From: Pyrrhoderma lamaoense
Lineage: Eukaryota; Basidiomycota; Agaricomycetes; Hymenochaetales; Hymenochaetaceae
Assembly (NCBI GenBank): GCA_002794735.1
Contig: NBAZ01000023.1
Span: 124,001-188,000, forward strand
Direction of reading: 5' to 3'
Length of the DNA: 64,000 bases
Below, piece after piece: positions 1 through 11,103 of this stretch; the first letter of the stretch is position 1, and each line of letters begins with the position of its first letter. The position numbers and the translations under genes are program-made. The notes beneath the pieces were generated by a model. That model saw only the letters and a list, made by a program, of their open reading frames with translations, was not told the DNA's origin and did not search any database.

Positions 1-342
1 AACTCTTCTAAAGCTGTGCTTTTTCCTGAAAATTAGCTATAGAAAGTAACTTTCATCTTACCCCAGGATTGGAGCTGCAAGATAGCAGGAGAGAAAAGGG
101 AAAGAGAGCGCCCATCAATATATTATATACTTACTTCAGCGCCTCGTTTTGGACATGTAACTGCGGCTCCCATAGTTTGATTTAGGAAGATAGAGATAGG
201 GTTCTTGTATTTAAAACGTATACTCTGTCTCCCCCTTTAGTAAAATATCTCAAAGCTCTTGTGCGTCTACCCCAGCGTCACTTTTTTGAAGAGGCTCTAC
301 TCCCAGGCTATTTGAAACTTCTGTTAAGAGCTAACGTTTGAT
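1..342. other. left-edge intergenic sequence / upstream region
   Basis: No coding segment is supported here. The stretch ends at the start codon of the DUF7702-like gene and presumably holds its promoter and 5' UTR. No end of a neighbouring gene is visible. Confidence 0.5.
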
Positions 343-1544
343 ATGTCAGGCCTGGACGAACGTGGTGATATTGCTATTGCTCTTGTTGTCATATATCCGT
401 TTATTGCAATCCTTACACTCATCTTGACGATACGACATGGATTCTCGAGACAAGCTGGATGGCTATTCCTTTTGATATTTTCTATCTGTGTGTGCATCTT
501 GCAAAACAAGACTCTACTTCGATTTGGAAAAAGCATGCTGATTCAATGGGACTAATCGTCCAATTTATAGGTCGCATTGTAGGAGGGATTCTACACATTG
601 TTGCTGAAAAGACCAACCCCCGCAAATTGGGTTATACATAGGAGCGTACACCCTTGAAGGGATTGGTCTCGCTCCTTTCTTGTTATGTACAAAGTCATTC
701 ATTGAAGTCGTGTACGTACTATTTCGAATGATAGTTCTCACTGGAAAGGCTTCTGACAACGTTTTTAAACTTTATTTTATCCCATTTCCTTACATAAAAA
801 TTAGAGGAAGGGATGTATTTGGAACACCATCACTACCCCTTATAACCCGCCCAAGACTGCGTATCCTAGGCCTTTTATTAACAGCTGGGAGTGTGTTGAT
901 AATCACTGGTGCAACCCAGTCCAGTGACGATGATGAAAGCTCAGTGAATACAGCCAATGAACTCCGAAAAATTGGAGGAATCCTGCTTGCCGTCACTTTT
1001 GTTTCACTTGTTATACTTCATTTGTTCCTCTGGCAGGTGCAACATATGCTTCAGGATTTCCAGAGAATGGTAAGAATATGCCCCCTCCCCCCTTAGTTTA
1101 AGAGTTGATCCGAATTTTACTAACCTCCTTGCCCCCTCCCCTTTGCTATTTTACTAGCTCTTGAAAGGGATCTCGTTCGCCCTACCCTTCCTCGCCGTAC
1201 GAGTACTTTATTCCGTCCTAAGCAACTTCGCACCCACAGTCAACTTCGGTGATACAACATCCTCTTCTACATCTTCCTCCGCTCTCTCAAAGTTTAGCTC
1301 CATTAGCGGTTTATGGGAACTCTACCTCTTCATGAGCGTACTTATGGAATTCTGCGCTATATCCATCTACATCTACTTTGGGTTGAAATTACCTATCAGT
1401 AAGCCTGCTAAGCCTGCTTTGGATAGTGGAGAATATGAGTATAGTAAGGCATCTGATGGAAATGATTCGGAGACAAGGTTGTATCAGCATGGGACTTATC
1501 CGCCCCAACCTGCTCATGGATTGGGTTCGAATAGCGCATACTAA
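343..1544 (+). CDS. multi-pass membrane protein, DUF7702-like
   Basis: Four exons: 343-487, 571-711, 805-1069, 1158-1544. The product is about 312 residues with roughly seven hydrophobic segments. It begins MSGLDERGDIAIA and carries the blocks FSRQAGWLFLLIFSICR, GLYIGAYTLEGIGLAP and LPLITRPRLRILGLLL. These match my memory of the uncharacterised fungal DUF7702 membrane family; its function is unknown. The C-terminus is short, polar and tyrosine-rich. The 712-804 intron is inferred from a GTACGT donor and TTAG acceptor; it is 93 bases and open in frame, so reading through is also possible. The frame breaks at the five-C run 617-621: one more C restores the conserved PPQIGLYIGAY segment and makes the coding total 939 bases. 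I treat this as a sequence error. Confidence 0.75.
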
Positions 1545-2123
1545 TCAGCATGGATGTTGTACCTGTTTTTTATTATAACGGCGGATTGAAGGAAAAGCAG
1601 TTGGCCTTGTGTATCATACATATCTATCCCTTAAATAGATAGATCGAATTCGACTGTATCATGACGTATGTCTGTGTATGCGTAGCTGAGTAAGTTTATT
1701 TGTGGCTTGAGTTTTTGTCGGTTAGTTCTTCAAAAGATTTCTCAATAGAAACCCGTAGAGTTCTAGAATTAGACTTCCCTTGACGGTAAAATAGTCCACT
1801 AAACCACACCCATTTATCAAAAGAGCACAATAGAAGAAGGAAGAATAATACATAGGTTGACACGGATGTAAAAAACACGAAACATAGAGAGGAGTTTAAG
1901 ATAAGAAACATTAGAAAACGCGGCAAGAAAAAAGATGAGAACAGTTCGAACAACTCCCGAAGATGATTTATCAACAACAACGAAAAAAGGTGTCCTAAAG
2001 GTATGACCCTTCTCCAATTCCCTCACGATCTCATGACAACAACGTCCTAATCCCAGATTGTCCAAGAACTTCCATATCGAGTATATAAGGGATGTGACAA
2101 GTGTAATGCCTGTCTGGACGAGA
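1545..2123. other. intergenic, convergent 3' ends
   Basis: This lies between the convergent 3' ends of the DUF7702-like gene and the v-SNARE gene. Short open frames on the minus strand look like shadows. No RNA gene or repeat was seen. Confidence 0.5.
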
Positions 2124-3028
2124 TCACTTTGTGGCGTTGACGATGGGTACAATAATAATAACGAGAATAATCACTATGGCCACACCAATGATGATCCGCA
2201 TCTAGAAATAGCCATAATGAGAAAAACGCCAAACAATGACAGCAGAGTTGAGCTTACCTTCATGTCTTTCCACCTAGACAGATCAAAGCATACATTTCAA
2301 CTGACTGAGGAGCTATATCTAATGGTATAAGAAGATCGACTTACCACATGTTCTAAAATAGGTTTATAAATCATGGGTGGACAAAGGGCATTAGCTAACT
2401 GTGTAGCCAACGTAGAAGTCACGTCTTTCTCACCTTTCGTACTTTATGGCCAGCCCTTTTAAAGTTTTGTGCTGAGACCGCAAGGTTATCTATAGAGGAG
2501 AGCCATCAATAAGGAGTCCTATTAAACTAGTTTGCTTGTAAAGTAGTAGACGGTCAAGACAATGCACGCTCTTGATTGCGTTCTTTCCGCCCATAGAAAC
2601 ATACGACAATAACCGCTTTATGAGTGCAGCGATACTCACCAGACTGATCTTGCAAGCGGTCAAGGGTATCACCACGCCCTAGTACTGACTGAATGTTACT
2701 TTGCATGACACCTGTAGCATCGTCCAATTCCTTCTGAAGACTCGCGACTTTCGGATTGCTACTTCCTCCTGTTCCTCCTGATCTCGATCCACCGCTAGGA
2801 TTAGCAGCCCCGCTGCTGTTGTTTGACCGGGGAACATACGGATCGTATCTAGAGTTGCAAAAGTAGAAGTGAACAGAATTATCAGTTAGAGAAACTGGTA
2901 ACCATAATCGGTATTTATCATCCCTCTAAGAGGTGATACGAACCTTTCTGTATATGAAGAGATGTGGAATGTAACGTTAGAAGATTATAAGATATTGTAA
3001 GTCCTTTTGTGTAAGTACCTTCAGACAT
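2124..3028 (-). CDS. SNC1: Snc1/Snc2-type v-SNARE (synaptobrevin)
   Basis: Seven exons in reading order: 3028-3019, 2947-2944, 2848-2640, 2489-2434, 2352-2345, 2273-2258, 2201-2124. They total 381 bases, 126 residues. The protein has a short proline/serine/glycine-rich N-terminus (YDPYVPR), then an R-SNARE coil (VASLQKELDDATGVMQSNV, the zero-layer arginine in LGRGDTLDRLQ, then NFKRAGHKVRK), the juxtamembrane MWWKDMK and a C-terminal anchor ending IVPIVNATK. The family drives fusion of secretory vesicles with the plasma membrane and is recycled through endosomes. The 8- and 16-base exons together encode NMWWKDMK, so they are well supported. The 4-base exon AAAG is inferred: it alone brings ATG TCT GAA into frame with the YDPYVPR exon, and each flanking intron has its own CTAAC branch site. 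Confidence 0.93.
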
Positions 3029-5044
3029 GGTGAAGTCGTGAGTCGTGGATATGAGCGTTAATTGTTGAGTAGGGAAAGCGTGGAAGGGTAAACTAGTTGC
3101 GTTGCCGGCAGTCCGACGTCGTCGTCACCAGGCGTGACCCCGCAGCCCGTGACACATGATTTATATCCACAGCATTTCTAATAATGGATGCAATTGGAGC
3201 TCAGTTTGTTTCCCTTTGCGCCTAACAAAACGTAAAGTCATTTTACTAAGAGTGGTATTTTAGAGTTAAATTTCGCAAAGTCATGATACTCTGTTTGACT
3301 GTACTAGTGTTTTAGATTAAAAGGCACGTATTATGCCATCTCGCAATTTCTCGCGATCGAGGTTGTTTATTTGGTGCAAAATATGTGAAGGCCTGTTAGA
3401 TAACTACGTTTGGAGACACCGCCTGATGATCGGGATGCTATACTTGACTCTTCATCATCATTGTGTGTTCTCGTATCACAAATATTCTTGTACTAAAATA
3501 CTTATGTCGTGCCTGGATCAATATTGATACTGCGTCAGGTTGTAGAAAGCTCTCAAGTGACCACAGTCATTGTTCCCTAATTCAATCCGATATCTCTCTC
3601 TTCTAGATATGTCCTAAGTACTGGCTCTATCTTTCGTATAGTTGACTATATAAAATTAATTGCAGATCTTAGACGAGATGATCAATGAGCGTTGATAAGA
3701 ATGTTGCATCACTGATTCTTAGACAGAAGAATCAGACGTGAGTCGACAGGATAGGTAATTCATTATTAGGCTTGGGAAAAACGAGATGTACGGTGCAGTC
3801 GACTAGTTATGTTGAGACGAGACAAAGTTGAAGTGGAGATGAATACTATCGTACATCAAGTTTTGCAAAGCCCTTATCCATATGTCTACCATCATCGGTA
3901 GTGCTTTAGATAAAGTTCCACTGAGAAAGTATACCGCTATTCTGGCCAGATGAGTTTTTGTATGCTTTAGATTTAGTAAGTGATGTAAAACAACACTGAA
4001 GAAGAAGAGTTATAGACCGGAAATATATGATCAGTCTTGACACCCGCAAAAGAGAAGTTGGGGAGCTAGTCTTGAGCCAGTAGATGACACTGTCAGTTCT
4101 GCCACCATAAACTCGTTTTCGTGACTTATTGATGTCACTTGTACCAGTCGTAAGCCAAACCGAATAAATGTGATCGGGTTCTGAGGTTCCGGATCATCAT
4201 TCGAGATTCTCGAAAGCTTCCCAAGTCTCGACAAAAGATGATTAAATCGAGTTGCTGAGTTGCAAAATGTATGTTAGTATCTCAAGTCAATGGATAATAA
4301 TTTGATTGCCTTGTCAGTTCAGAGGAATTGTTTAGGAGAAAGAAATTGATAGAATGAAGCTAAAGAGGTATAGAGTCTGTATTCGTTCTGGTTCGACGAA
4401 CAGATGTCGGGTTATCAGACCGAATGTTGCACATTCTGAGGAAGACTTGAAAGATCATGAGATGTGAGACGACCATGTCTATCAATCGCTTCAAACCCGT
4501 GCAATATTGTAGCTTGGTGGTACGCGTCTTGTACGAAATAGAATCTTATCTCATTTTCAAGTACAGATTCTCACAAGCCATGACCCTACGAGCGGATTTA
4601 GATTTAAAGCACGAGTTTTGTTGGTGGAGTATAGTATACATCCTTGGCGAAAGTCAATGTTGAATAATAACCTAGTATTAATGATGTCCAGCGTAAGTTA
4701 TAAATTTAAAGTAAGCGAAGTTAACTTATAACACCAATCAACTCCATACATATTTAGTAATAATTGATCGACGCGACTCTGGTGTACCGTTGCCCAAAAC
4801 CTATCCCGGAGACGACGAAAGCTCAACTCAAAGGACCTCAAGGTAAGAATGCACAATTCTCGCACATATTTTGGATCGGAATGCTGTAGAGACGTTGGAT
4901 GGATGTATTGAAGCTGTCGTATAGTGGATAATAAGGCAGAAGTTTGTTGGATGGAGGAATGACAATCCGGATTAGATGAAATGACTTGTGATGAGACTTG
5001 GTGTTTACTAACATCTCTTCTTCTGGCTTTCTTTTGTTGCATAG
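3029..5044. other. intergenic region with uncertain minus-strand ORFs
   Basis: About 2 kb between the 5' ends of the v-SNARE and eL24 genes. Two minus-strand stretches look slightly protein-like: 4698-5250 (up to about 185 codons, partly antisense to eL24) and 4031-4250 (open from a possible acceptor with a CTAAC branch site upstream). I could not join them, find a convincing start or recognise a family, so they are not called as genes. The rest shows nothing. The 3' part, ending in a pyrimidine-rich run, should hold the eL24 promoter. Confidence 0.35.
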
Positions 5045-5721
5045 ATGGTGAGTCTATCTGGACAATACTTCTATTGCTTCGCTTGCTAACGGCTGTGAAA
5101 TCTGTATCTTTTAGAAAGTTGAAATCGACTCGTTCTCTGGGTACAAAATCTACCCCTCGAAGGGGCGTCTCTTCGTCCGTGGGGACTCCAAGGTCCGTAC
5201 AATCATACCCCTCTGCTAGAGGAACTGCAAAATCCTGAAATACTATTGATACAGGTCTTCCGCTTCGCGAACAGCAAGAACGAGTCGCTATTCTTGCAAC
5301 GCAAAAACCCCCGTAAGATTGCATGGACCCAGGTATACAGACGTATGCACAAGAAGGGTCTTACTGAGGAGACTGCTAAGAAGCGAACTCGCCGCACTGT
5401 TAAGCACCAGCGAGGTGTTGTTGGTGCTAGCTTTGATGCTATCTTAACTCTCCGAAACATGTCTGCTAAGGAGCGTGCTGAGCGCCGACAAGCTGCTGTT
5501 GCAAAAGTAAAGACTGAGAAGCAGGCAAAAGAGGCTAAGAAGGACAAATCAAAGGTGCGTTTTAGCTATCTTCTCTGGATTCATATCAATATGGATATGT
5601 CTGCGAATTTGTATTCTAATGCTGTGACTTTTTCCGCTGTGTTATCTAGAGCCGCCCCAACGTACCTTCTGGACCAAAGGTATCGAAGCAACAAATGAAA
5701 GGTGGAAAGGGTGGTCGTTAA
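5045..5721 (+). CDS. RPL24: 60S ribosomal protein eL24
   Basis: Exons 5045-5047, 5115-5192, 5255-5554 and 5650-5721 total 453 bases, 150 residues, close to the usual eL24 length. The start exon carries only the ATG, followed by GTGAGT. Joined to exon 2 this gives the eL24 N-terminus (KVEIDSFSGYKIYPSKGR), then the zinc-less core VFRFANSKNESLFLQRKNP and WTQVYRRMHKKG, and a basic helical tail ending MKGGKGGR. eL24 sits on the large subunit at the intersubunit face and bridges to the 40S subunit. The start was chosen because family members begin exactly here and an upstream ATG is out of frame. The sequence before the ATG (CTAAC, a pyrimidine tract, then GCATAG) resembles a 3' splice site, so a 5' UTR intron is possible. 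No frame breaks. Confidence 0.96.
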
Positions 5722-6761
5722 ATGATTCATCCGATTGTTGAGGGGAGACGTTTTTTTATTATTTTGTCGTCTGTGTTTTTTACCTTCCATGTCCATATGT
5801 CTCATCACCTATGTGCATCATTCTCAATGTAATATCGAGCAATATGCCCTTACAACCATGCATCTTTTTCTTTACGTCTAGTGAACAAGACACAGGGGAA
5901 TCGATTGTATTCTATCCCTTCGCTTATCTGTATCTACTAATTGACTCAAAAGAAAATGACTTTTTGGATGTGCGCCACAGTTGGCAAATAGTTGTTTGGC
6001 AGGAGCTACCCATAGGTCTGAGTTAGGACATAGAGATGTAGATCTATGGGCGTCTACTGGACTTCTTCTCGTAAAAACTATTCAATATTTGTGCCTTTAC
6101 TTGTAGAAGACTCGTGGTTAAGAAGGTTATAATTCCTTTGAGCGAGCTCTGCACAATGTCCTCAATTGAAACTCATAAAAACCATTGAGATGAAGCTCAT
6201 ATACAGGCTTCACAGATTTCTTGCTGTAGGAGTTCCATGAAAATTTCTGATAGGGACATAACATAGCATAACAATATAAATGGTTAGCTGTTCTACATAC
6301 AACCAGTTTACAAAATTAACATTGTATAGCAGAAGAAACGTCCTTCCATTAAACAAAACACAGGAAAGACACAGCTTAACGGGCGCCCTGAGGCGAAAGT
6401 CTGAGGCTATGAACACTTTGATACGAACTTGATTGAACCATAGATCGCAGTCATTAGAGATACACAGGAAAAAGGACGTTTTTACGCCATGAACGGACTA
6501 AATATGGTAAAGGTATACAAACAAGTGCAGCGGCAAGGTTCACCTCCCATCAAAGCGATCATCGACGAACGGGCACACGCGCGCGTGGAAAGCCCTTTTG
6601 CCCTAACCTGCAACTCTTTCCGATTCCTCCTTATCACCTTCTCCTTCCTCAATCCATTTAAAAATCGTCTTTGTCTTCTCCCTCCCCCTTCTTCTTTCTT
6701 CACCCCCGTTGCCCTTCGAAACAAAATTCAAAGCCTGTATTCTCTTCTTTCCTAAATCCAA
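5722..6761. other. intergenic; upstream region of calmodulin
   Basis: About 1 kb with no supported gene. The last 200 bases are strongly pyrimidine-rich (C/T runs around 6610-6710), as expected for the promoter/5' UTR of a highly expressed fungal gene. Confidence 0.45.
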
Positions 6762-7810
<1,049 letters not shown>

Positions 7811-8444
7811 ATACCAAACTGAGAGAGAGGAGGCACAAATGTTTCTGGCGAAGACTGACCTTTTTCTTCTTCTTCTGAATGGGGATGAATACCATTATGT
7901 CCCTGCTTGTGTGTGATTGTATCGCCGTAGTTCCAATAAAGTTTTTGTATTATCGTACATATATCATTTAACAATATCAAAAAAAGAGCCTTCAAGACTT
8001 TTACTTTTCCCGTTACAGACATGGATATCCATCAATTATTGGAGTGTGTAACTCCAAACTATCATTTCTATGGAGTAATTGCTATTTTAGTCACTTAGCA
8101 TCCATGTTCCTAAATAAGCTTTAGATTATAGATATACCTTTTAGCTGCGGGCAAAGTAACAATTAGTAAGACACCTTTGGTATAAATGTATGAATCATTT
8201 TTGAATGTGCCTGTATGCAATGCAAAGCTTACATGACGTCACTTTCACTCATCTCCGCAGTGATACAATATAAAGACTACACTCAGTTGTAGTTTGTTTC
8301 AGTGCATTTACTCACTTACCCATTTACCCAGAATTACCCCTCTCTCCTTTAGTCTTCCCCAACTATCTAGAGGACTATACACTAGTGGATACTCAGAGAG
8401 TTATTGCCGGGTTTAAAGAAACAAGAAGGTTAATCACAGTTGCA
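7811..8444. other. calmodulin 3' UTR and intergenic
   Basis: The first 150 bases are the calmodulin 3' UTR with an AATAAA. The rest is AT-rich, then C/T-rich before the next start codon. No gene seen. Confidence 0.45.
7935..7940 (+). promoter_or_regulatory. likely polyadenylation signal of calmodulin
   Basis: AATAAA lies about 125 bases after the calmodulin stop and is followed by a T-rich stretch. This is consistent with a 3' end signal, though fungal signals are loose. Confidence 0.4.
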
Positions 8445-9092
8445 ATGACGAATTTCTTCAAGAAGAAGTCTGGTTCCAAGCGTTCTCCTGATCAGGACAC
8501 GGAACAGACGTTCTCTATCTTGCCTCATCCAGCGGTTAGTGACCATCTTATGATCTTTCTGTGATACTTGAATCTACTGGGTGGCCGATGAAGTTGTCCA
8601 CTGGCTATGCATGACCAGTAGCTCAGTAATTCAGCAATAGTTAACTATCACATAATAGTTCATTTGTGATCTGATCTGTGTTATTAATACTGACGTTGTA
8701 TAATTGTGACATATGAAAATTATAGAAGACGAACAACCCAGCTGATCTCTTACCTCAGCCTGAGCATCAGCCTGGAGGTGGACTAGCTAATGCGAAAGAT
8801 CCAGCTACGTTGGTTCATAACTCTGCTCCTGGACCCGTCATACCGGATGATGAGATTAGAAAGAATATTGAGGCGTTGGGCGCTCCTACGGTTAGTGATT
8901 GTCCACTCTTTCATATAGCTTAACCCTTCCTTTCCCCATCATCGGCTTTCTTCTTCTTCTTTGCTTCGTTGTTGAAGGGATTATGGTTGTTAAAGTTTGT
9001 TTACTGACGTTTACGGTTGCTTTTGTTTGTTGTAGAGCCGTGAAGAGAACAGAGCTCGTGCTGCCGAGCTTAACAGCAAGTCGAACCAGTGA
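8445..9092 (+). CDS. small hydrophilic protein, unknown function
   Basis: Exons 8445-8534, 8726-8890 and 9036-9092 total 312 bases, 103 residues. Both donors are GTTAGT and all junctions are phase 0. The protein begins MTNFFKKKSGSKRSPDQ, has a proline/glycine-rich middle (PQPEHQPGGGLANAKDP, then APGPVIPDDEIRKNIEALG) and ends in a charged helix (SREENRARAAELN). There is no signal peptide or membrane segment. I do not recognise a named family, although the PGPVIP and RARAAELN blocks look like conserved elements of small fungal proteins. Evidence for a real gene is the clean splice sites, frame closure and coding-like composition. Confidence 0.75.
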
Positions 9093-10059
9093 GCTACTCA
9101 GCGGAATTGATTGAGATGTGATGTGATGCGTAGTGAAATAATGATAATTATGAATGCCTATGTCGATACTAACGAGAGATTGTCTTGCTGCCGTGTAGCG
9201 GAAGAAGAAGATGGCGGCCTAACGGATGCTATGTTTATACTAGTATGCTCAGATAATCATCTGTCCCTTTCCCTTCACCTCCTTTTTTCGTATTTTCTCC
9301 CTTGTTTTTGTTCCATGTGTATAAATATATCTGAAGATTCGAAAAATTGCCCGGCGTGATTATAGACCAGTAATAAGAAGTTAACCTTGGGCTTGAGGTA
9401 ATAATATAAACACATGTATGCAGAGATCGATAGTGTGTTTTGAATTTCCAGGAGAATAGTCGGTAGTTACTTTGGAGGTTGAGGGGGTGAAGCCACCGAA
9501 TTTGAACTTTGTGCTGGATATGGATGGGAAGGTTATCAAGAGGGATTATCATCGGTCAACTTTGTCTTCTTTTGATACGTTACCGTTTCGGGTGCGTGAA
9601 AGTCGTTAGAGATGTTACTGATGAAAGCTTCAGACTTTGTTCTCTCTACATCCGCTTAGTTAAAGTGAAATTTCTGGTGATGAGAATGGATATAGTGGCT
9701 TGTATGGGACTCAGTTTCCGCGCGACTTCCTATCGGTTTAGCATTACTACATATGACAAGCATATATACGCATATATATCTCCTCAAGAACCAAGAAGAA
9801 GAGAGACACCTATAGGCTCATGTAAAGTATGTCTGTTAGCAAAGATTAGCGAAGTCATTGCGGTTGATGGTTTAATGCTAAGCTGCCTTAGAATGAAGGG
9901 TAAAGAAAAAGTAGAATTCCGATATATAAAGAAAGTAGTTTCCTCTTAGATGGTATTACCTAGTGTACATGTACATATGTAAAGTGTAGAAGTTGGATAT
10001 AAAGGAAGACAATCTTGCTGGGGGCGCCTTGGGGTGGGAAAGGACCGGGGGAGGAGATA
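9093..10059. other. intergenic with an isolated exon-like fragment
   Basis: No complete gene. Positions about 9463-9609 encode one protein-like stretch (KPPNLNFVLDMDGKVIKRD then YHRSTLSSFDTLPFRVRES) that stops at once. An AG precedes it, but no start or partner exon was found. It may be a gene remnant. The remaining bases show nothing. Confidence 0.4.
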
Positions 10060-10851
10060 TTACATGACGACGCAACAAGAGTTTTGCTATAGGTAACAAG
10101 TCGTTAGTGCGTATTGCTCGTATCAAAGTACTGGTATGGAATGATAAGAATTGAGTAGCATACCCTCTTAGCGGTTACGTAGAAACGTTTACTCTGAGCT
10201 CCTAGAGCATCAGAACGAGCGACCAAATCCTCAAGTTTCTCCCCACGTTTAAGAACGCTTTCGATCGTTTGGTGCATGACAATCTTCGTCTCGTCTAGTT
10301 CTTGTTGGAGTTTCATAATTGAGTCAGCGTTCTTTGGGTCTTGGTAGTTTGTGAGGTACTCCTTTAGGTCCGGGAAGTCGACTGTCGAGGCGGAGTTCTG
10401 ATATGAGGATGCTGGAACTTTGCTTGAGAAGGTTTCTAGTGCTTTGGTGAGTACTGAGAAGGCTGGTCGTCTTGGGTATTCTTTGTCTGAGACCATGACA
10501 GCTAAGAAAGAAAACAATGGGGTTGAGAGGTATTTATAAGTATAACTGAAGCCGAGATTCGTAGTCTAAGTAAAGAGAAAAGAGACTTGGTATTTTACCT
10601 GCAAGTTGTTCTTCACCACCACGGTTGTAAACATGGAATACGTAGTCGCTATCTTGTTTGTCGACATCAGTGAAGCTTTGGCGTTCTCCAGGTTGGGTGC
10701 GCTCTGCGACGAGACCCGAGAAGAAGGTGAGGAATTCAGATATGGTGCCTCGTTGGTAGAAGGAGAAGGAGGATAAGTCGCTAGCTGTACTCAGTACTTT
10801 TGTAGAACCCCCTTCTGGAGCGAGGACGACGGATAATGCGTAGATCTTCAT
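10060..10851 (-). CDS. YKT6: Ykt6 R-SNARE
   Basis: Exons 10851-10599, 10501-10164 and 10086-10060 total 618 bases, 205 residues. There is an N-terminal longin domain (MKIYALSVVL, then DSDYVFHVYNRGGEEQLA and MVSDKEYPRRPAFSVL), an R-SNARE motif (IMKLQQELDETKIVMHQTI, arginine layer in SVLKRGEKLEDLV) and no membrane anchor. The last 27-base exon gives QNSCCVVM: two adjacent cysteines in a CaaX-like end, the farnesylation and palmitoylation site of Ykt6. The protein works in ER-Golgi, Golgi, vacuole and autophagosome fusion, cycling between cytosol and membrane. It starts 253 bases from the divergent spf1 gene. No frame breaks. Confidence 0.96.
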
Positions 10852-11103
10852 TCTTTAGAGTTGTCTACGGGGTGTTGTTGTTGGCGTTAAAGGGAAGAAA
10901 TAGCACAGAGAGAGTACTTATGAGTGAGCGTTTAGAGGCGTTGCTGCGATCACGCACCGACCTGGAGTTTACTGAACTTGGAGAGATGAAGCTTAAAGCA
11001 TAAGCGGCAAGTTGCGAGTGGTCACTGAATGATCGACGAGTAAATAGATTGGTCCTGAAAGAGTACACGTATAGCTCAAAATTCTTGACTGACAACCACG
11101 AGC
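10852..11103. promoter_or_regulatory. shared divergent promoter region ykt6 / spf1
   Basis: A 252-base gap separates the two divergent start codons, so both promoters must lie in or around it. No specific motif is assigned. Confidence 0.5.

Noticed and set aside
9509..9949. 146-codon plus-strand open frame
   Set aside because: It begins at a non-ATG codon, overlaps the exon-like fragment in another frame, and its composition is not coding-like.
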